DNA from: Hippopus hippopus
Taxonomy: Eukaryota; Mollusca; Bivalvia; Cardiida; Cardiidae
Length of the DNA stretch: 64,000 nucleotides
Direction of reading: 5' to 3'
Assembly: GCA_946811185.2 (NCBI GenBank)
Contig: OX328099.1
Location: 39,729,299 to 39,793,298 of the forward strand
Shown here piece after piece: positions 1 through 11,139 of this stretch (the first letter of the stretch is position 1; every line of letters starts with the position of its first letter). Position numbers and translations under genes: made by a program. A model generated the notes under the pieces. The model was not told where the DNA came from, searched no databases, and worked only from the letters and a program-made list of their open reading frames with translations.

Positions 1-1504
1 TACGTAGCTTTTTTTATGTAACAAGGCAGATAACGGAAATGTCACTATTTTCTCCAATTCATGAACAGATAAAGTTTTGCCTCAAGTATCTCTGCCTTGT
101 GTCACATTTTCTCCTTAAAGATCAAGTCTCGGGCCTATTGAGGCTGTGGATTTGAGCCCCAGGGCTGGTTACGTTAAAGAACCAGGCATACCATAGGATG
201 GGTTTCGTCCTGTATCTTGCACTATCCCACCTAACATAATAAAGAGTCTTCTGGGGGCGTCGCCCATAGGGTCAACCGGTGGTGACGATAGATAAACGGG
301 AAATAATCGTAATATCTTCTCCTTTGTATTATGTCTGAAAATAGTCTGGATTTAACTGCGTACAAATTAACAAAAAATTATATGTGATCAAGTAGATGAG
401 ATACGCAGACGACAAACTACAGTGTAGATGTATCTCCCATAATTAGATTTGTCTTTGGATGGGCGAAAAAAAAAAAAAATGGGCTGGTTGCCAACATGCT
501 CCCGTTTTCCCACAATATTTTCAAAAGCCCTTTTCCCCACGGCCGATAAAATTCGTGATTGTAATGCATCCACATAACACGTTCATGTCGTTTCAAATTT
601 GCTGTAAAACATTTTTTTCAAGCTTTTCCTGTTAACCCGCTATTTGATGTAAATATTTTAATTTAATTTGTTGTTATATTACTGTTTTGCAAGGCGACTT
701 GCACGTCGAATAAATTCTTGACTGTGCGAGGATTCATACCAAACTCGGCTTGGTTACAAGCTCAGTGCACTAATGACTGAGCTTCCGGTATTCGACACAG
801 AAACTGTAGTCTGCTCCCATTTATTTGGAAACCTGGAGGAGGAACACAGAAAATATTTTACAGCTGGTCCAGAGCATTAATTATAGTTCGTAATTATTCC
901 AAATGTTTAATAGGCCTAGTTCGTTATATCAATCGTAATGGTTTATTCGTTATTTCAGCAAGGGTAATAAAAACAAACATTTCATCCCTTTCCCACAATC
1001 CTTTCTACCCTTCCGTAGACAAATTTTAGTTTTTAAACCACGTTTAATTTGTCGTCTTCTGTGTACTACCTAGGTCTGCAGTGTAGTTAATAATGTCCAC
1101 CTTCATATAGACTTCTGAATAAGTGTTTAAATTGTAAACATTTCCCCCTTTTATAATTGAAAATGTCAGTGTTTTGCACAGGATGTCATTAACTATGAAA
1201 AAAGAGCAAAATCTGATTATTTCGGATACGAGCACGAACAAAATATGTGCCCGAATTATTCAAGTGGATTGTTACAGTTCTGCTCGAAACTCGATTTTAC
1301 TTCGAGATATGTCTTCATAAGCACTCAAAGTTTCTAGCCAATCACAGACCCAGCTGTGCTTCCCTGAAAATTGTTGTAGTACTGTCCCACTTCCGTTAGC
1401 CGTGTCGAAGTGCCGTCGAAGAAGCTTGCCGAAGTAGCAACAAATCCCGAGTTCAATATACGTGCTTGATACCATGCATACCTGCACGAGGACAAGAAAA
1501 GAAA
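1..1504. other. Gene-free repeat-derived DNA
   Basis: No supported gene. Positions 121-290 resemble a dispersed repeat with a degenerate tRNA-like B box. Half-copies of the short hairpin family (ending in cccacaat.ttttc) lie at about 500-540 and 985-1015. The short ORFs here have no family features. Confidence 0.4.
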
Positions 1505-1767
1505 TGAGCCGCGCTCTGTGAAAAGGGGGCTTAATGCATCTGCGAAAAGTTTCGACCCAGGTCAGCCTGCGCAGTCCGCGCAGGCTGACCTGGGCCGAAA
1601 CTTTTCGCTATTGGTCGATTTTCTGCATGTCAAAGGATTAGTCTACCTCATGATTGAGTCGGTTGTTAAAAAAAGTGGCTATTATGGATCCATAGGTATG
1701 TGATGGCTTTCTTGGTATGATGGATTACGGAGATGCATTAAGCCCCCTTTTGCCGGAGCATGGCTCA
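1505..1767 (+). repeat. MITE family 1, full copy
   Basis: This copy of about 263 bp has terminal inverted repeats TGAGCC(A)TGCTCTG...AAAAGGGGGCTTAATGCATCT. A strong internal palindrome at 1556-1605 (cgacccaggtcagcctgcgc / gcgcaggctgacctgggccg) extrudes as a hairpin. About 20 copies or fragments occur in the window, which makes this its commonest repeat. No coding capacity is seen. The element is probably mobilised in trans by a DNA transposase. Confidence 0.85.
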
Positions 1768-1867
1768 AATATAAGAAAAAACATTGGAGTGTGTATATCA
1801 GTAATCAATACAAAAATTACCCTTTACCACATAATCTCACGTTTAAACGACTCTGAAGGACAAGGCT

Positions 1868-1950
1868 TTTGAAAACGTTGTGGGATTAAGGAGTTCTAAA
1901 ATCCTTGTTACCAGCATTTTCTCCCTTTCCCACAATGTTTAAAACCCTTT
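1868..1950. repeat. Short hairpin repeat family 3
   Basis: Inverted halves of the type AAAACATTGTGGGAAAAGG...GAAAATGCTGG / CCAGCATTTTCTCC...CCCACAATGTTT, with almost no loop in well-kept copies. Other copies lie near 5786, 6008, 6325, 11500, 29190, 35205, 36462, 40915, 41527 and 45645. They often sit next to an 'AACCCTTTACCA' type end. Confidence 0.7.
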
Positions 1951-3534
1951 TAGAGAAAACATCATCATTAGAGACAGCTTTGATTTGTTGTCTTCAATTG
2001 CTTTGAACTTGGACCAGTCCACATTTTTGTTGTTTGGTAAAGAGTAATTCAACACTTCAAGGATAGTAACATAATTTCAAGAGCCAGTTAGAACGTATAG
2101 AATGTGGTGAATACGGGCCCTAAATTTACCTTGTATCACAGAGTGAAGAAACTAGTTCCAGGAGGTAATACTCAAAGCGACTTGTTAATCCATAGAGCGC
2201 CGAAAAAATCCCGACAAACATTTTTAGACAATAAGACCTAAAAAATTACAGTTTTAATGTTACCCTTGTCCAGAATTTCTCAGCAAAGCGGACAGTGTAT
2301 ATCAAAGACCAGACAGCACTTTTTGTACTGTCCGATCTTTATCAAAACTGGCCGCAAAGGCAACTGTACTCGTGAATGCCGCTAAAAGGTCTTAATAACT
2401 AGTTATTTCCTCCTAAAACAGGCTTGTTGCATATGACGCTGAAAAAATCCTTATGAAATAAAGATAGAATAAGGATAACAACTACGATTTAAGGATTACG
2501 ACCCTAACTCATCTGTAAATATCGTGTAACATCGATGTTTTCGTAAAGGCTATTCGGCAAATCTCGGCAGCTTCCGTCTTTTAATATGAGAGTTAGGGGC
2601 CTTAGACCTTAAAGAGGCCTTTATACTCATTTTCAGCCAGTTTTAACTCATTTTGTCTTTATTTTATCAAAATATAGTCATTCTTATATCTTCATGCCAA
2701 ATATTGCGCCTGACGGTTGCAAGGTTGCTTAGATTACGGTCGATAGAAAATGCATTTTGCTGAGTTGCGGCCTTCCATGTAAACAGATTCGTTGTTTCCG
2801 GTTTTTGAATCGAAGATTTTCGATATATCCGTTATACACTCGGGTAGATTCGTATGATGATCATGCATTCTAACACGTGACTATATTTGACCTTCGCCCC
2901 GCGTTTAATGAGGTAAACAAAGGAAAATGGAGGCTTCTCTGTTGCAGCCTCGATTTTCAGACGGAGGTCGCGGCATACATGCAAATTACGACGTGTCCGA
3001 CTCTAGGCGGAAACCAACGATAAATTTCCGTGATGCACCGCCATTGTTTACAGCTTCGATCGTCAGCCAGTTTTCTTCTGACCAATGTTCGGTTTCTACT
3101 ACAAATCTCCGTGTTTCTTTTTTTTCAGTTACACCATATATGTCAGTAATTTATCCATGTTTACACAAAGGACTGATTTCTATACCATTCTAAATTGTTT
3201 GAAATTTAACAGCGTTTTTGCTCACCGGCTGTAGACGGGCATCTTTAAGTTTTCATTACACGAAAACGTGTAAAAAAATTTGTTACAAATGGAGAAAAAT
3301 AATTACTACAAGAACTTTCAGCTCTTGCCATAATGGTTCAAATGTAAGAAAAAGCTGAAAGTAGAACTGTAATGGCGAATGCTTTAGATGTTTCGTAAAA
3401 CATAGTTTGTGAACTAAATCGGCATACAGAAAATGCTTGAATAATGGAATTTTGGGAGTCTGTCGCAGTCGCGATTGTCGCTAACTTTGATGTAGGAAAA
3501 AGGTTTGGTGTACAGTTATCGAGATGTCACATAC
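1951..3534. other. Intergenic or intronic DNA; one weak exon candidate inside
   Basis: No exon of the GH128 gene could be found here, although its last exon must lie downstream (lower coordinates) of 3535 on the minus strand. The stretch is AT-rich with no long ORF except 2927-3193. Confidence 0.35.
2927..3193 (+). CDS. Candidate small ORF or first exon, unknown
   Basis: An 88-codon ORF opens in a good Kozak setting (AAAATGG). Its first two thirds have balanced coding-like composition and the end is low quality. No family is recognised, and it could be a chance ORF or a first exon read past its donor. The call rests on the start context and composition only. Confidence 0.15.
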   Translation: MEASLLQPRFSDGGRGIHANYDVSDSRRKPTINFRDAPPLFTASIVSQFSSDQCSVSTTNLRVSFFSVTPYMSVIYPCLHKGLISIPF

Positions 3535-4080
3535 CTGTATACGTACGGAGCTGCCTCCAACTGCGGTAGAACATCTCGAAGGAGTGCCAACTGCCTGTGG
3601 GGATCTTTGGTGTACGGACATGCAAACTCTGTCAGCCATATCTTCTTACCATAACGATCGTACAAACCTTTCAAATACTGCATGATTTTGTCGGCATTGC
3701 AGTTGTAGATATGCGTTGCCAGATAGTCCACCCTACAGCCCTTGCAGTGCTGGAAGAATTCGTCAAACCAATGATTAACACTGCCAACACAGTTGCCCCC
3801 ACATGGTGCAGCCGCGGGACTTACAAGAGGCTTACCACGGGACTGCTCTTGTATTGTTTTCCAGAGAATAGCTGCATCTGCTCCCGACATATTCGACTGC
3901 TCTTTATGATTCGGTTCATTAAAACCTAGGACCGCCACAGCCTCGTTTTCGATCGTTAAATTTCCCTCGTGCAGCGCGTTGAAGTTCCAAACCATTGGCA
4001 CGAAGGTGTCGAGTATATGGTCGACGCCAGTACACGTAAATTTGCGCCTGTACTCGTCCACGTCCATACGATAGTCATAC
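3535..4080 (-). CDS. GH128-type glycoside hydrolase, gene 1, exon 2
   Basis: This 546-nt exon encodes the catalytic core of a glycosyl hydrolase of the Glyco_hydro_cc/GH128 (Asl1-like) group. Known members are TIM-barrel endo-beta-1,3-glucanases. It carries LGFNEPN, whose Glu is the likely acid/base, then LVSPAAAPCGG, W.DEFF..C..C.VDYLATH.Y, and IWLTEFACP, whose Glu is the likely nucleophile. The exon is bounded by TTATAG|G and ACAG|GTATGT splice sites, both phase 2. It joins in frame to exon 1 at 5281-5426, completing the WW of ISWWYDYRMD. The last exon (expected around YVYR|YAWF) is not found and may lie left of the window. A digestive or antifungal glucanase role is inferred. A paralogue with identical architecture lies at 9526-11132. 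Confidence 0.88.
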
Positions 4081-4133
4081 CTATAACATAAATGTACAAG
4101 TACATCATTTTTGATAATTTGAGTTATGCTATA

Positions 4134-4345
4134 TTAACCCTTAGGCTGCTAAGCGCGACTCACTGACCTTTTGCGGTCATCGTAGATCAAGATCAGACTG
4201 CACAGAACTTGCAGTCTGATCTTAGATCTACACTGTCCGATAAGGAGATATCTTTCTTCCAAAAATACCTTTCAAACAGCAATATTTGGGTTTTTACTAT
4301 TGGCTTGAAAGTTTTATTTCTTTTATTTAGCCGGATAAGGGTTAA
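4134..4345. repeat. MITE family 2, full copy
   Basis: The copy starts TTAACCCTTAGGCTGCTAAG and ends ...GGATAAGGGTTAAA. Its central hairpin is GATCAAGATCAGACTGCAC / GTGCAGTCTGATCTTGATC-like. A second subtype of the family has 'cagccgtcgaaagaagtcga' ends. Confidence 0.8.
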
Positions 4346-4612
4346 AAGAGAGTTTGATGTTTCTTTGTATAATACATCACAGAGATGCACGAAACCCCTT
4401 TTTGCCAGGGCGCGGCTCATTTGTAATGGACAGCTGTATATTCTGTGAATCTTATCTCGGTAAGGTATGAAACAGACTAGCTGACTATAACTATTGGTAC
4501 CGTTTCAAAGACCCTAGTAATATCATATAAAGATTGCACATTCCGATATTTTGTGAGTCTGCCTGAAAGTTCACTAGTTTGGGTCTTTAACACAGCATGA
4601 AAATTACTAATT

Positions 4613-4831
4613 TAAGGATAGGGCACCCTAATGAGATTTGTGTAACATCGCCTTTCATCGCAGAAAAAACGTACGGATTCGGCTAAGACTCGGGTAATCC
4701 GTGATCGATCGGACGATAGACGCTGCTTCCCCGCATCGATTACAGATTACCCGAGTCTTAGCCGAATCCGTACGATTTTGGCGATGAAAGGCGATGTTAC
4801 ACGAATCCCATCAGGGTGCCCGCTTCCTTAA
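4613..4831. repeat. Inverted-repeat element family 5
   Basis: Long terminal inverted repeats run TTAAGGATAGGGCACCCTAAT... to ...ATCAGGGTGCCC. The inner arms (cggattcggctaagactcgg / ccgagtcttagccgaatccg) are near-perfect complements. A second copy lies at 54934-55100. It sits inside the 1.2-kb intron of GH128 gene 1. Confidence 0.8.
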
Positions 4832-4880
4832 AAGCCCACTAACGGCAAAAAGTTATCAATGCAGGTGTTAAAATGCATTT

Positions 4881-5131
4881 GAGTCATTCTCCGGCAAAAG
4901 TGGGCGTAATGCATCTCCGTGATCCATGGTACCAAGCAAGCCATCACATAATTATGGATCCATAATATGTACTTTTTTTTAAACAACAGGCTTTATCATG
5001 AGGTAGACTGGTCCTTGGATATACAAAAAATTGACCAACAGCGAAAAGTTTCGGCCCAGGTCAGCGTGGGCTGACCTGGGTCGATACTTTTCGCAGAAAC
5101 ATTAAGCCCTCTATTCACAGAGCATAGTTCA
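4881..5131 (-). repeat. MITE family 1 copy
   Basis: Reverse orientation relative to the copy at 1505 and still has both ends. The internal palindrome is shortened to ggcccaggtcagcgtgggctgacctggg. It lies in the intron of GH128 gene 1. Confidence 0.75.
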
Positions 5132-5280
5132 TTTAAATTTAAACCACAATATTCAAAGCTATGGAAATTATTATGAAGATGACAATTTGTTGTTGCACGG
5201 TCGGTCCAAGTGTTAGTCGAAATTCTTAGTGATTTTTTCTTTTTAACCTAACCGGATTTCGAAGTTCAAACTTGACTTAC

Positions 5281-5426
5281 CACCACGATATGTTATTCAA
5301 AACCTGGAAATCCTCGCACTTTGCATAGCCTCTGTACAAAGCTGTTCCCTTCTTCTTCGAACCCTCGGATAGAATGTATAGAGTACCCAGGACAAGTATC
5401 GCTAGAGTTACTTTTAAAGCTTTCAT
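5281..5426 (-). CDS. GH128-type glycoside hydrolase, gene 1, exon 1 (signal peptide)
   Basis: The ATG at 5426 opens a 48-codon plus 2-nt exon. It encodes a signal peptide (MKALKVTLAILVLGTLYILS), then a KKKG.A..RGYAKCEDFQVLNNISWW mature start. The donor TGGTG|GTAAGT at 5281/5280 joins in phase to exon 2 at 4080. Exon 1 of the paralogue at 10987-11132 is also exactly 146 nt and ends in the same NNISWW motif. The product is inferred to be secreted. The exon had to be read through its splice junction because the ORF in the genomic frame runs in a different, meaningless frame. Confidence 0.85.
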
Positions 5427-5431
5427 AGTGC

Positions 5432-6720
5432 CTAACCCCGGTCTCAAGTAAATCATTAGTCAACTGTAACAACAATAGCCAGACTACATTTATGCTGAGG
5501 AGAGATAAGAAATAAACCTAATTTTCAACCTTTATTACCTTTGAAAGCTTAGCAGGACGTAAGTCTGACCATTGATCTACACTGTCTCATAGCTTGCACA
5601 TTTTGGCCTCGTTAAAAAAATGTGAGGATGTAGAAAATGGACCCTTTGTTACTGTAGGAAACGACTCTTTCTGTACTTCAGGGCTTAATTCTGTACCAAT
5701 CACAAAACTTTGGGCTTGTCCTTATACAAAGCATGAGCAGACCTCAAATCAAATGTCACTAGTATGTTTGGATTTGTCCTGGTAAGGATAGAAAACATTG
5801 TGAGAAAAGGAGAAAATGCTGGGTACCAGCATTTTCTCCTATTCCCACAATGTTTTCAAAAAACATCTTCCTCAAGGTCGTTGAAACTCGGGATAGTATG
5901 GTAAAGGGTTAAGTATGAACGATGTGACATAATTTAAGATTTGTCCATATTGAAAGCATATTCAGATGATTAAAAACTGAACGATTGATAGAATTTGTCT
6001 TGAAAAGGTATAAAATAGTGTGCAAATAGGAGAAAATGCTGGTCGACAGCATTTTCTCCTTTTCTCATACTGGTTTCATAGGCTTTATTCCTAATAGTTG
6101 TTTAAGGAGGAGGTTATTTGATGAAGGATAAGGTTATTTAAACTAGAGTATTTTTTCTTATTTAGACCTTTTTAATGGTTATCGGTTACTTGATATCAAT
6201 AGGACGTGACTGTTGCCTCTTACTATGGAATATTAAAACAAGAGGGCCATGATGGCCCTGTACCGCTCCATTGGCTTTTTAACCCTTTACCACACAAATC
6301 GAAGTGTTAATGACCCTGAAAGAGACGGCTTTCGAAAACATTGTCGGAAAAGGACATGTTGTCAGCCAGTATTTTCTCCTTTTCCCTCAACGTTTCCTAC
6401 CCTATCAAACACCAAGCAGGTTTATTCATTGGCATGAAAGGTAGGCCTAAAGTTCTGAAAAACCAAAAAAAAAACTGAATGACAGAAACCTTACTTAAAA
6501 TTAAATACTCCACTCATGTACGAAAGAATAACTTTAAGCATCAAAATAAATCACTCTCCCTGAAAACAGAACATTTTCTATCCAAAAAACTTGAATACAT
6601 ACCACCAATCATGTATTACAGTAGTTTAATAATCAAGGGAGGTAGATACTAACAAACTTTTTCTCTTACTATAACAGGAGTTATTTCCCTTGATTACTAC
6701 TTAAATTGAAGTCACTATAT
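5432..6720. other. Intergenic region between the two GH128 genes
   Basis: This stretch contains three copies of the short hairpin family (about 5786-5865, 6008-6080 and 6325-6410) and otherwise AT-rich DNA. No gene is supported. The last exon of GH128 gene 2 should lie somewhere between here and 9525 but was not identified. Confidence 0.4.
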
Positions 6721-7068
6721 AAGCCCATGTTAAACTTGTGATCCCCGGGATGGGGCCAATTTTGACCCCAGGGCTATAATATGAAAAAACTTGTTAGAGG
6801 TCCAAATTTGGTAGTCAGACAAAAAGATTTTCAAAGATTTTCAATATTTTCCAGTTTTGTTGTCATGGCAACTAGAGTTTTTGAAGGAATCAAATTCTTT
6901 CAAGCCTTTCAAGAAATTCTGAAGAGGACCACAGGATCATTTCTGTAAAGTTTCATCAAATTTGGATGGGTACTTCAGAGAAGATGTTTGAAATAAAAGT
7001 TAACGCACGCACGAACGGACGCACGCACGCACGGCGGACACCGGGCAATGACATAAGCCCGCTGGAGC

Positions 7069-7098
<30 letters not shown>
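6721..7098. repeat. Dispersed repeat ending in a microsatellite
   Basis: The sequence runs from 'gtgatccccgggatggggcc' to 'gaagatgtttgaaataaaag', then 'ggcggacaccgggcaatgac', and ends in (GA)n at 7066-7098. The same tail reappears at about 50320-50410, so it is the 3' end of a dispersed family. Confidence 0.5.
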
Positions 7099-7100
<2 letters not shown>

Positions 7101-7289
7101 TCTCAAAAAATGACGTGGACTAAAACTCATTACCACGAGTTTTATGATAGATTCTTCGGATTTAAGTGGGCGCTGACAGGAATTCTTGAATTGGTTCAAG
7201 TTTTCTTCGACTTTTATACTGACATTTTAGATCACCTGAGCATGAAGTGCTAAATGTGAGCTTTTGTGATCGTGCTGCATCGTCCGTCG

Positions 7290-8440
7290 TCCGTCGACAA
7301 TTATTACCCAGTGTACACTCTAGAGGCCACATTTTTAGTACGATACTCATATAATTTCAAAAGAATGCTTGTCTTGATAAATTCTCGGACGAGTTCGAAA
7401 ATGGCTCACGTGGGGTCAAAAACAAGGTCACAAGGTCAAATTATAGAAAAACCAATACACATGAAATTTAGTCAAAAGTTTTGTTTTGACGGTATTGAGA
7501 TCGAGCTTTAGAATGAGTCACATCGAGTAAAATACTAGGTCACCGGGTCAAATCTTAGAAATACCACCTTTAGAAAGGCCATATTTTCGGTCTAATACTT
7601 ATCAAAGTTGGTCAGAATGCTTGCCTTGATGATATCTACGAAGAATTTGAAAACGTGTCACGTCAGAATGGGTTACGTGGGGTCAAAAACCAGGTCATCA
7701 TGTAAAATCTAAAAAAAAAAACAAACCTTGTGTACATTCTAGAGGCCACATTTTTAGTCCAATATTCATGAAAAATGGTCAGAGTGTTTGTCTTGATGAT
7801 ATCTCAGACCACTTTGAAAATTGATTATGTTGTATCTTTAACTAGGTTACAAGGTCAAATCTTTGAAAGACCTTGTGTATGCTCTAGAGGCCACCTCTTC
7901 TGTCAAATACTTACGAAAATTGGTCAGAATGTTTGTCTTGATGATATCTTGGACGACTTTGAAAATTGGTCACATCAGATTAAAAACTAGGCTGCCTGGT
8001 CAAACCTTAGAAAATCTTGCGTGCGCTTTAAAGGCCACATTTTCTGTTCAATATTCATGAAAGCTTGTCAGAATATTTGTCTTAATGCTACCTTTGATGA
8101 AATTAAAAATGGGACAAGTCGGGTGAAAAAACTAGGTCACCAGGCATTTCAGAAAACCGTGTGCACACTCAAGAGGCCAAATTGTTTGTCCAATACTCAT
8201 GAAAGTTGGTCAAAATGTTTGTCTTGATAATGTCTACAACAAGTGTGAAAATGGGCCATGTTGGGCTAAAAAGTAGGATACTGAGAAAAATTCTAGAAAA
8301 AATCTTTTGTACACTCTAGAGGCCACATTTTCAGTTCAATACCCATGAAAGCTTGTTAGAATGCTTTTCGATAATATCTCGGGAGAGATTGGAAATGGGC
8401 CATGTTTCGTCAAAAGACTCCGGTGAGCGACGACGGGGCC
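7290..8440 (+). repeat. Tandem repeat, unit about 145 bp
   Basis: The phrase (cta)gaggccacattttt.gt.caatactcatgaaa recurs at about 7324, 7574, 7743, 7886, 8031, 8176 and 8320. The last five units are 143-145 bp apart. Units also share 'ggtcaaat.ttagaaa' and 'tcttgatgatatct..gac.a.tttgaaaatgg'. They are diverged, so the array is old. It lies between the two GH128 genes. Confidence 0.85.
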
Positions 8441-9265
8441 ATCATGGCCTCTTGGTTTACTGAACATTTTTTTTCCGATCTTGCTGTGACCTGGGGAGAA
8501 AACTGGCTTTTGCACGGCATAGTGGTTGGAGAGTTGGATTTGTGATTAGGAAATCCTGGTTCGACCCCAAGCAACGGCGCTTGTTACGTGGTAGTGTCTT
8601 TTTCCGAGACGGTGCAGAGCCACAGTCTAATGTAGACCTAACCCGGAATAGCCGAGGATAAGATGAAAATAAGGCAGACTTAAGTGATATGGTTGAAATA
8701 CTGTTGAAAAAAGTGTTGAAAACCACTTAAAACTAACTAATAAGTCATGCTCATAGCATGAACTTAAAAAAACTTAAGATAAATAAAAAAGAAATAAACA
8801 ATAGAACATTGCATTGACCTATGCTACATGAAAAGCGACCTGTGACTTGGTAATATTATTGTTCGTATCGTGGTTTTGATTAGGAAACGACAGAAACAGA
8901 TGCAATGAACAACGTAGCATAACTGTTTTGAATACTTTTAAACAACAGCATTTGGAAATACGAAGACAGTTGTTTGGAACGAAGGCTTATAATGAGCGTG
9001 CATTATTAGGTGTTCTAATTAAGTGCAACTGGATTAACAAAAAGATGCCATCTGTTACAGAAGGGACAACCGAGTCAACAAATTATCCAATAATCTGATT
9101 GTTTGTGTCTTTTGGCCACTGGAAATCATTGTAGTAGGCTCCCAGGGTTGTAAGTGTGGAGGAGTGAGAGTGTAACAAACTTGTGGTGTGAGTTGTGAAT
9201 CCGTCCGAGGTTTTGCGGGCTTTATACCAAGAGTATCTGAAAAGAAGATTGAGTAACATTCTGGG
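8441..9265. other. Intergenic; degenerate SINE-like segment
   Basis: Positions 8510-8650 hold a tRNA-like B-box phrase (ggttcgacccc) in a repeat context. The rest is AT-rich with no gene seen. Confidence 0.35.
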
Positions 9266-9400
9266 AAAAGGAGGTTAATGCATCCCTGTAATGCATTATA
9301 CCAAGCAAGTCAATACATAAATATGGATCCATTAATCCATTCTGTCTGACAACCGACTAAATCATGAAGTAGGATGGTTCTTGCACATATTGGAAATTCA
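9266..9400 (-). repeat. MITE family 1, truncated copy
   Basis: About half an element: the end segment (aggttaatgcatccctgtaatgcattataccaagcaag) through 'ccgactaaatcatgaagtag'. The internal palindrome and the other end are missing. Confidence 0.65.
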
Positions 9401-9525
9401 TATCCATGTCCGTCAGTTTCTGAGTTTCAGTGAATTGAATTTTCAGCCGTCGAAAGAAAATGAATTTATATTACTTTTCGCTGAAAGAGTTATAGGTATG
9501 GTGTTAAATTTATTTCTAACTGACC

Positions 9526-10070
9526 TGTAGACGAAGTCGGCGGCCTCTAAACGAGGTAGGATAGCCTTCATATAATCAAGCTGATGACCGTAATTCATTG
9601 TCCGAGGACAGGGGAACTCTGTTAACCAGATTTTCTTTCCATATCGAGTGTACAACTTCTGTAAGTAGTCCATCGTCGTATCAGCATTGCAGTAGTATGC
9701 ATGCGTCGCAAGATAGTCTACCCTACAGCCATGACACAAGCGAAAAAACTCGTCAAACCACTCAAAACTGTTTCCGATGCATTTTGACTTAGTGCTACAT
9801 GGTGCAGCAGCAGGGCTGACAAGAGGTCTGCCATGGGAGTGTCTTTCTATTTCCGGCCAATGCAAGGCGGCTTCTTTTGCTGTCATATCTGCTTGGGAAT
9901 GAAAGTTTGGTTCATTGAAGCCTAATATGGCGGGTGTGTTGGAAGGTACAGCAACAGGATGTTTTGGATCCCAATTCCACACCATCGGCACATGATTATA
10001 CTTGTGTTTGTCGATATCTGCGCAGTTGGTTTGGGTATGATAATACCAGAAGTTCATACGCCAGTCATAC
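9526..10070 (-). CDS. GH128-type glycoside hydrolase, gene 2, exon 2
   Basis: Paralogue of the exon at 3535-4080 with the same motif order: MVWNWDP, ILGFNEPN (acid/base Glu), LVSPAAAPC, W.DEFFR.CHGCRVDYLATHAYYCNAD, IWLTEFPCP (nucleophile Glu), and ADFVYR at the 3' end. It is flanked by TTGTAG|G and ACAG|GTCAG splice sites with matching phase. The acceptor joins to exon 1 at 10987-11132. About half the residues differ from gene 1, so the duplication is not recent. A secreted beta-1,3-glucan hydrolase is inferred. The last exon was not found, so the C-terminus is incomplete in this annotation. Confidence 0.87.
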
Positions 10071-10179
10071 CTACAATGAAAAATATATCGGCGAAAATGT
10101 ATCCAGTTTTTGCAATGAAGTCGAGAGGAACTTGAGCTGAGAAAGTTTACAGTTTAATCACGTGTATGTGTTTAATACG

Positions 10180-10545
10180 GAGCCCGGTAGGTGTCATGCT
10201 CTACACACTTTTTATTTCGAAATAATGAAATCCTAAATCGTTCAAACGAAATGCTATTTCGAGAAAAGGAAATGACTCACATGGCCATGGCGGACGATGA
10301 CAACCAAGTGTTCCGAACATACCCATTTCATTTTCTCGAAATAGCATTTCGTTTTATCGAAATAGCATTTCGTTTTAACTATTTAGTATTTCGTTTTCTC
10401 GAAATAGTATTTCGTTTTATCGAAATAGCATTTCGTTTTAACGATTTAGTATTTCGTTTTCTCTAAATAGCATTTCGTTTGAACGATTTAGGATTTCGTT
10501 ATTTCGAGATAAAAAATGTGTAGAGCATGACACCTACAGGGCTCT
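10180..10545. repeat. Inverted-repeat element with internal ATTTCG repeats
   Basis: The ends agcccggtaggtgtcatgct and agcatgacacctacagggct are inverted. Internally, 'cgaaatagcatttcgtttta' and related units repeat at least six times. It sits within the intron of GH128 gene 2. An ORF across it is low-complexity and not real. Confidence 0.8.
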
Positions 10546-10986
10546 GTAGTTTAACAAGTTGAAACATAATTAGATTTAACCAGTCCAGATGTGTTGTATT
10601 GGTTCTGTGTAAGCTCAATTATTCTGATGAAAAAGAAACGGCTATCCGAAATGGGTCCAAACAGAGTTTTAACTTATATTTTTGTCTGAAGGCTTTAGCT
10701 ATTACTTTTACTACTTGAGCGTGAGACATTACATTTGAAGAGCTAAATGAAATACATATTTTCAGTCACTTTAACAGAGCCATGATATTGCAATGTCGGG
10801 GCTTGTTTTCTAAACATTCCTGAATCAACGTATACCATGTAGAAACATGTCCCGTGGAGTCTAATCTTGATCTACGCTTGATATTCTAAAGAGTTATAGA
10901 TTAGCAATATAGTTATATCTACAAATTGTTTAATCTTGTAAGAATCGTCGAAGAAGGTTAGAACATGTTTGAGTGGCGCTACTTAC

Positions 10987-11132
10987 CACCAGGAAATGTT
11001 GTTTAAAGCTTGAAAATCACCGCAGAGGAGATCAGTCGGTCCCATTGCAACACCTTTCTTCTGAGAGCCTTCGTTCATATTCGGCAATAGACCATTAACA
11101 AACAGCACCACTGTCCCACGAGATATTGCCAT
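10987..11132 (-). CDS. GH128-type glycoside hydrolase, gene 2, exon 1
   Basis: The ATG at 11132 starts a 146-nt exon with a hydrophobic N-terminus (MAISRGTVVLFVNGLLPNM), then GSQKKGVA and DFQALNNISWW. It ends at TGGTG|GTAAGT, exactly like exon 1 of gene 1. The signal peptide is weaker than in gene 1 because of an internal Asn. The matching length, phase and terminal motif make the exon call firm even though it is short. Confidence 0.8.
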
Positions 11133-11139
11133 TTGGAGG

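Noticed and set aside
8457..8726. 89-aa ORF as the missing GH128 gene 2 last exon
   Set aside because: No glycosidase motif or matching splice phase; the sequence is SINE-like.
10191..10466. 91-aa Phe/Arg-rich ORF
   Set aside because: It is a translation of the internal ATTTCG repeats of an inverted-repeat element.
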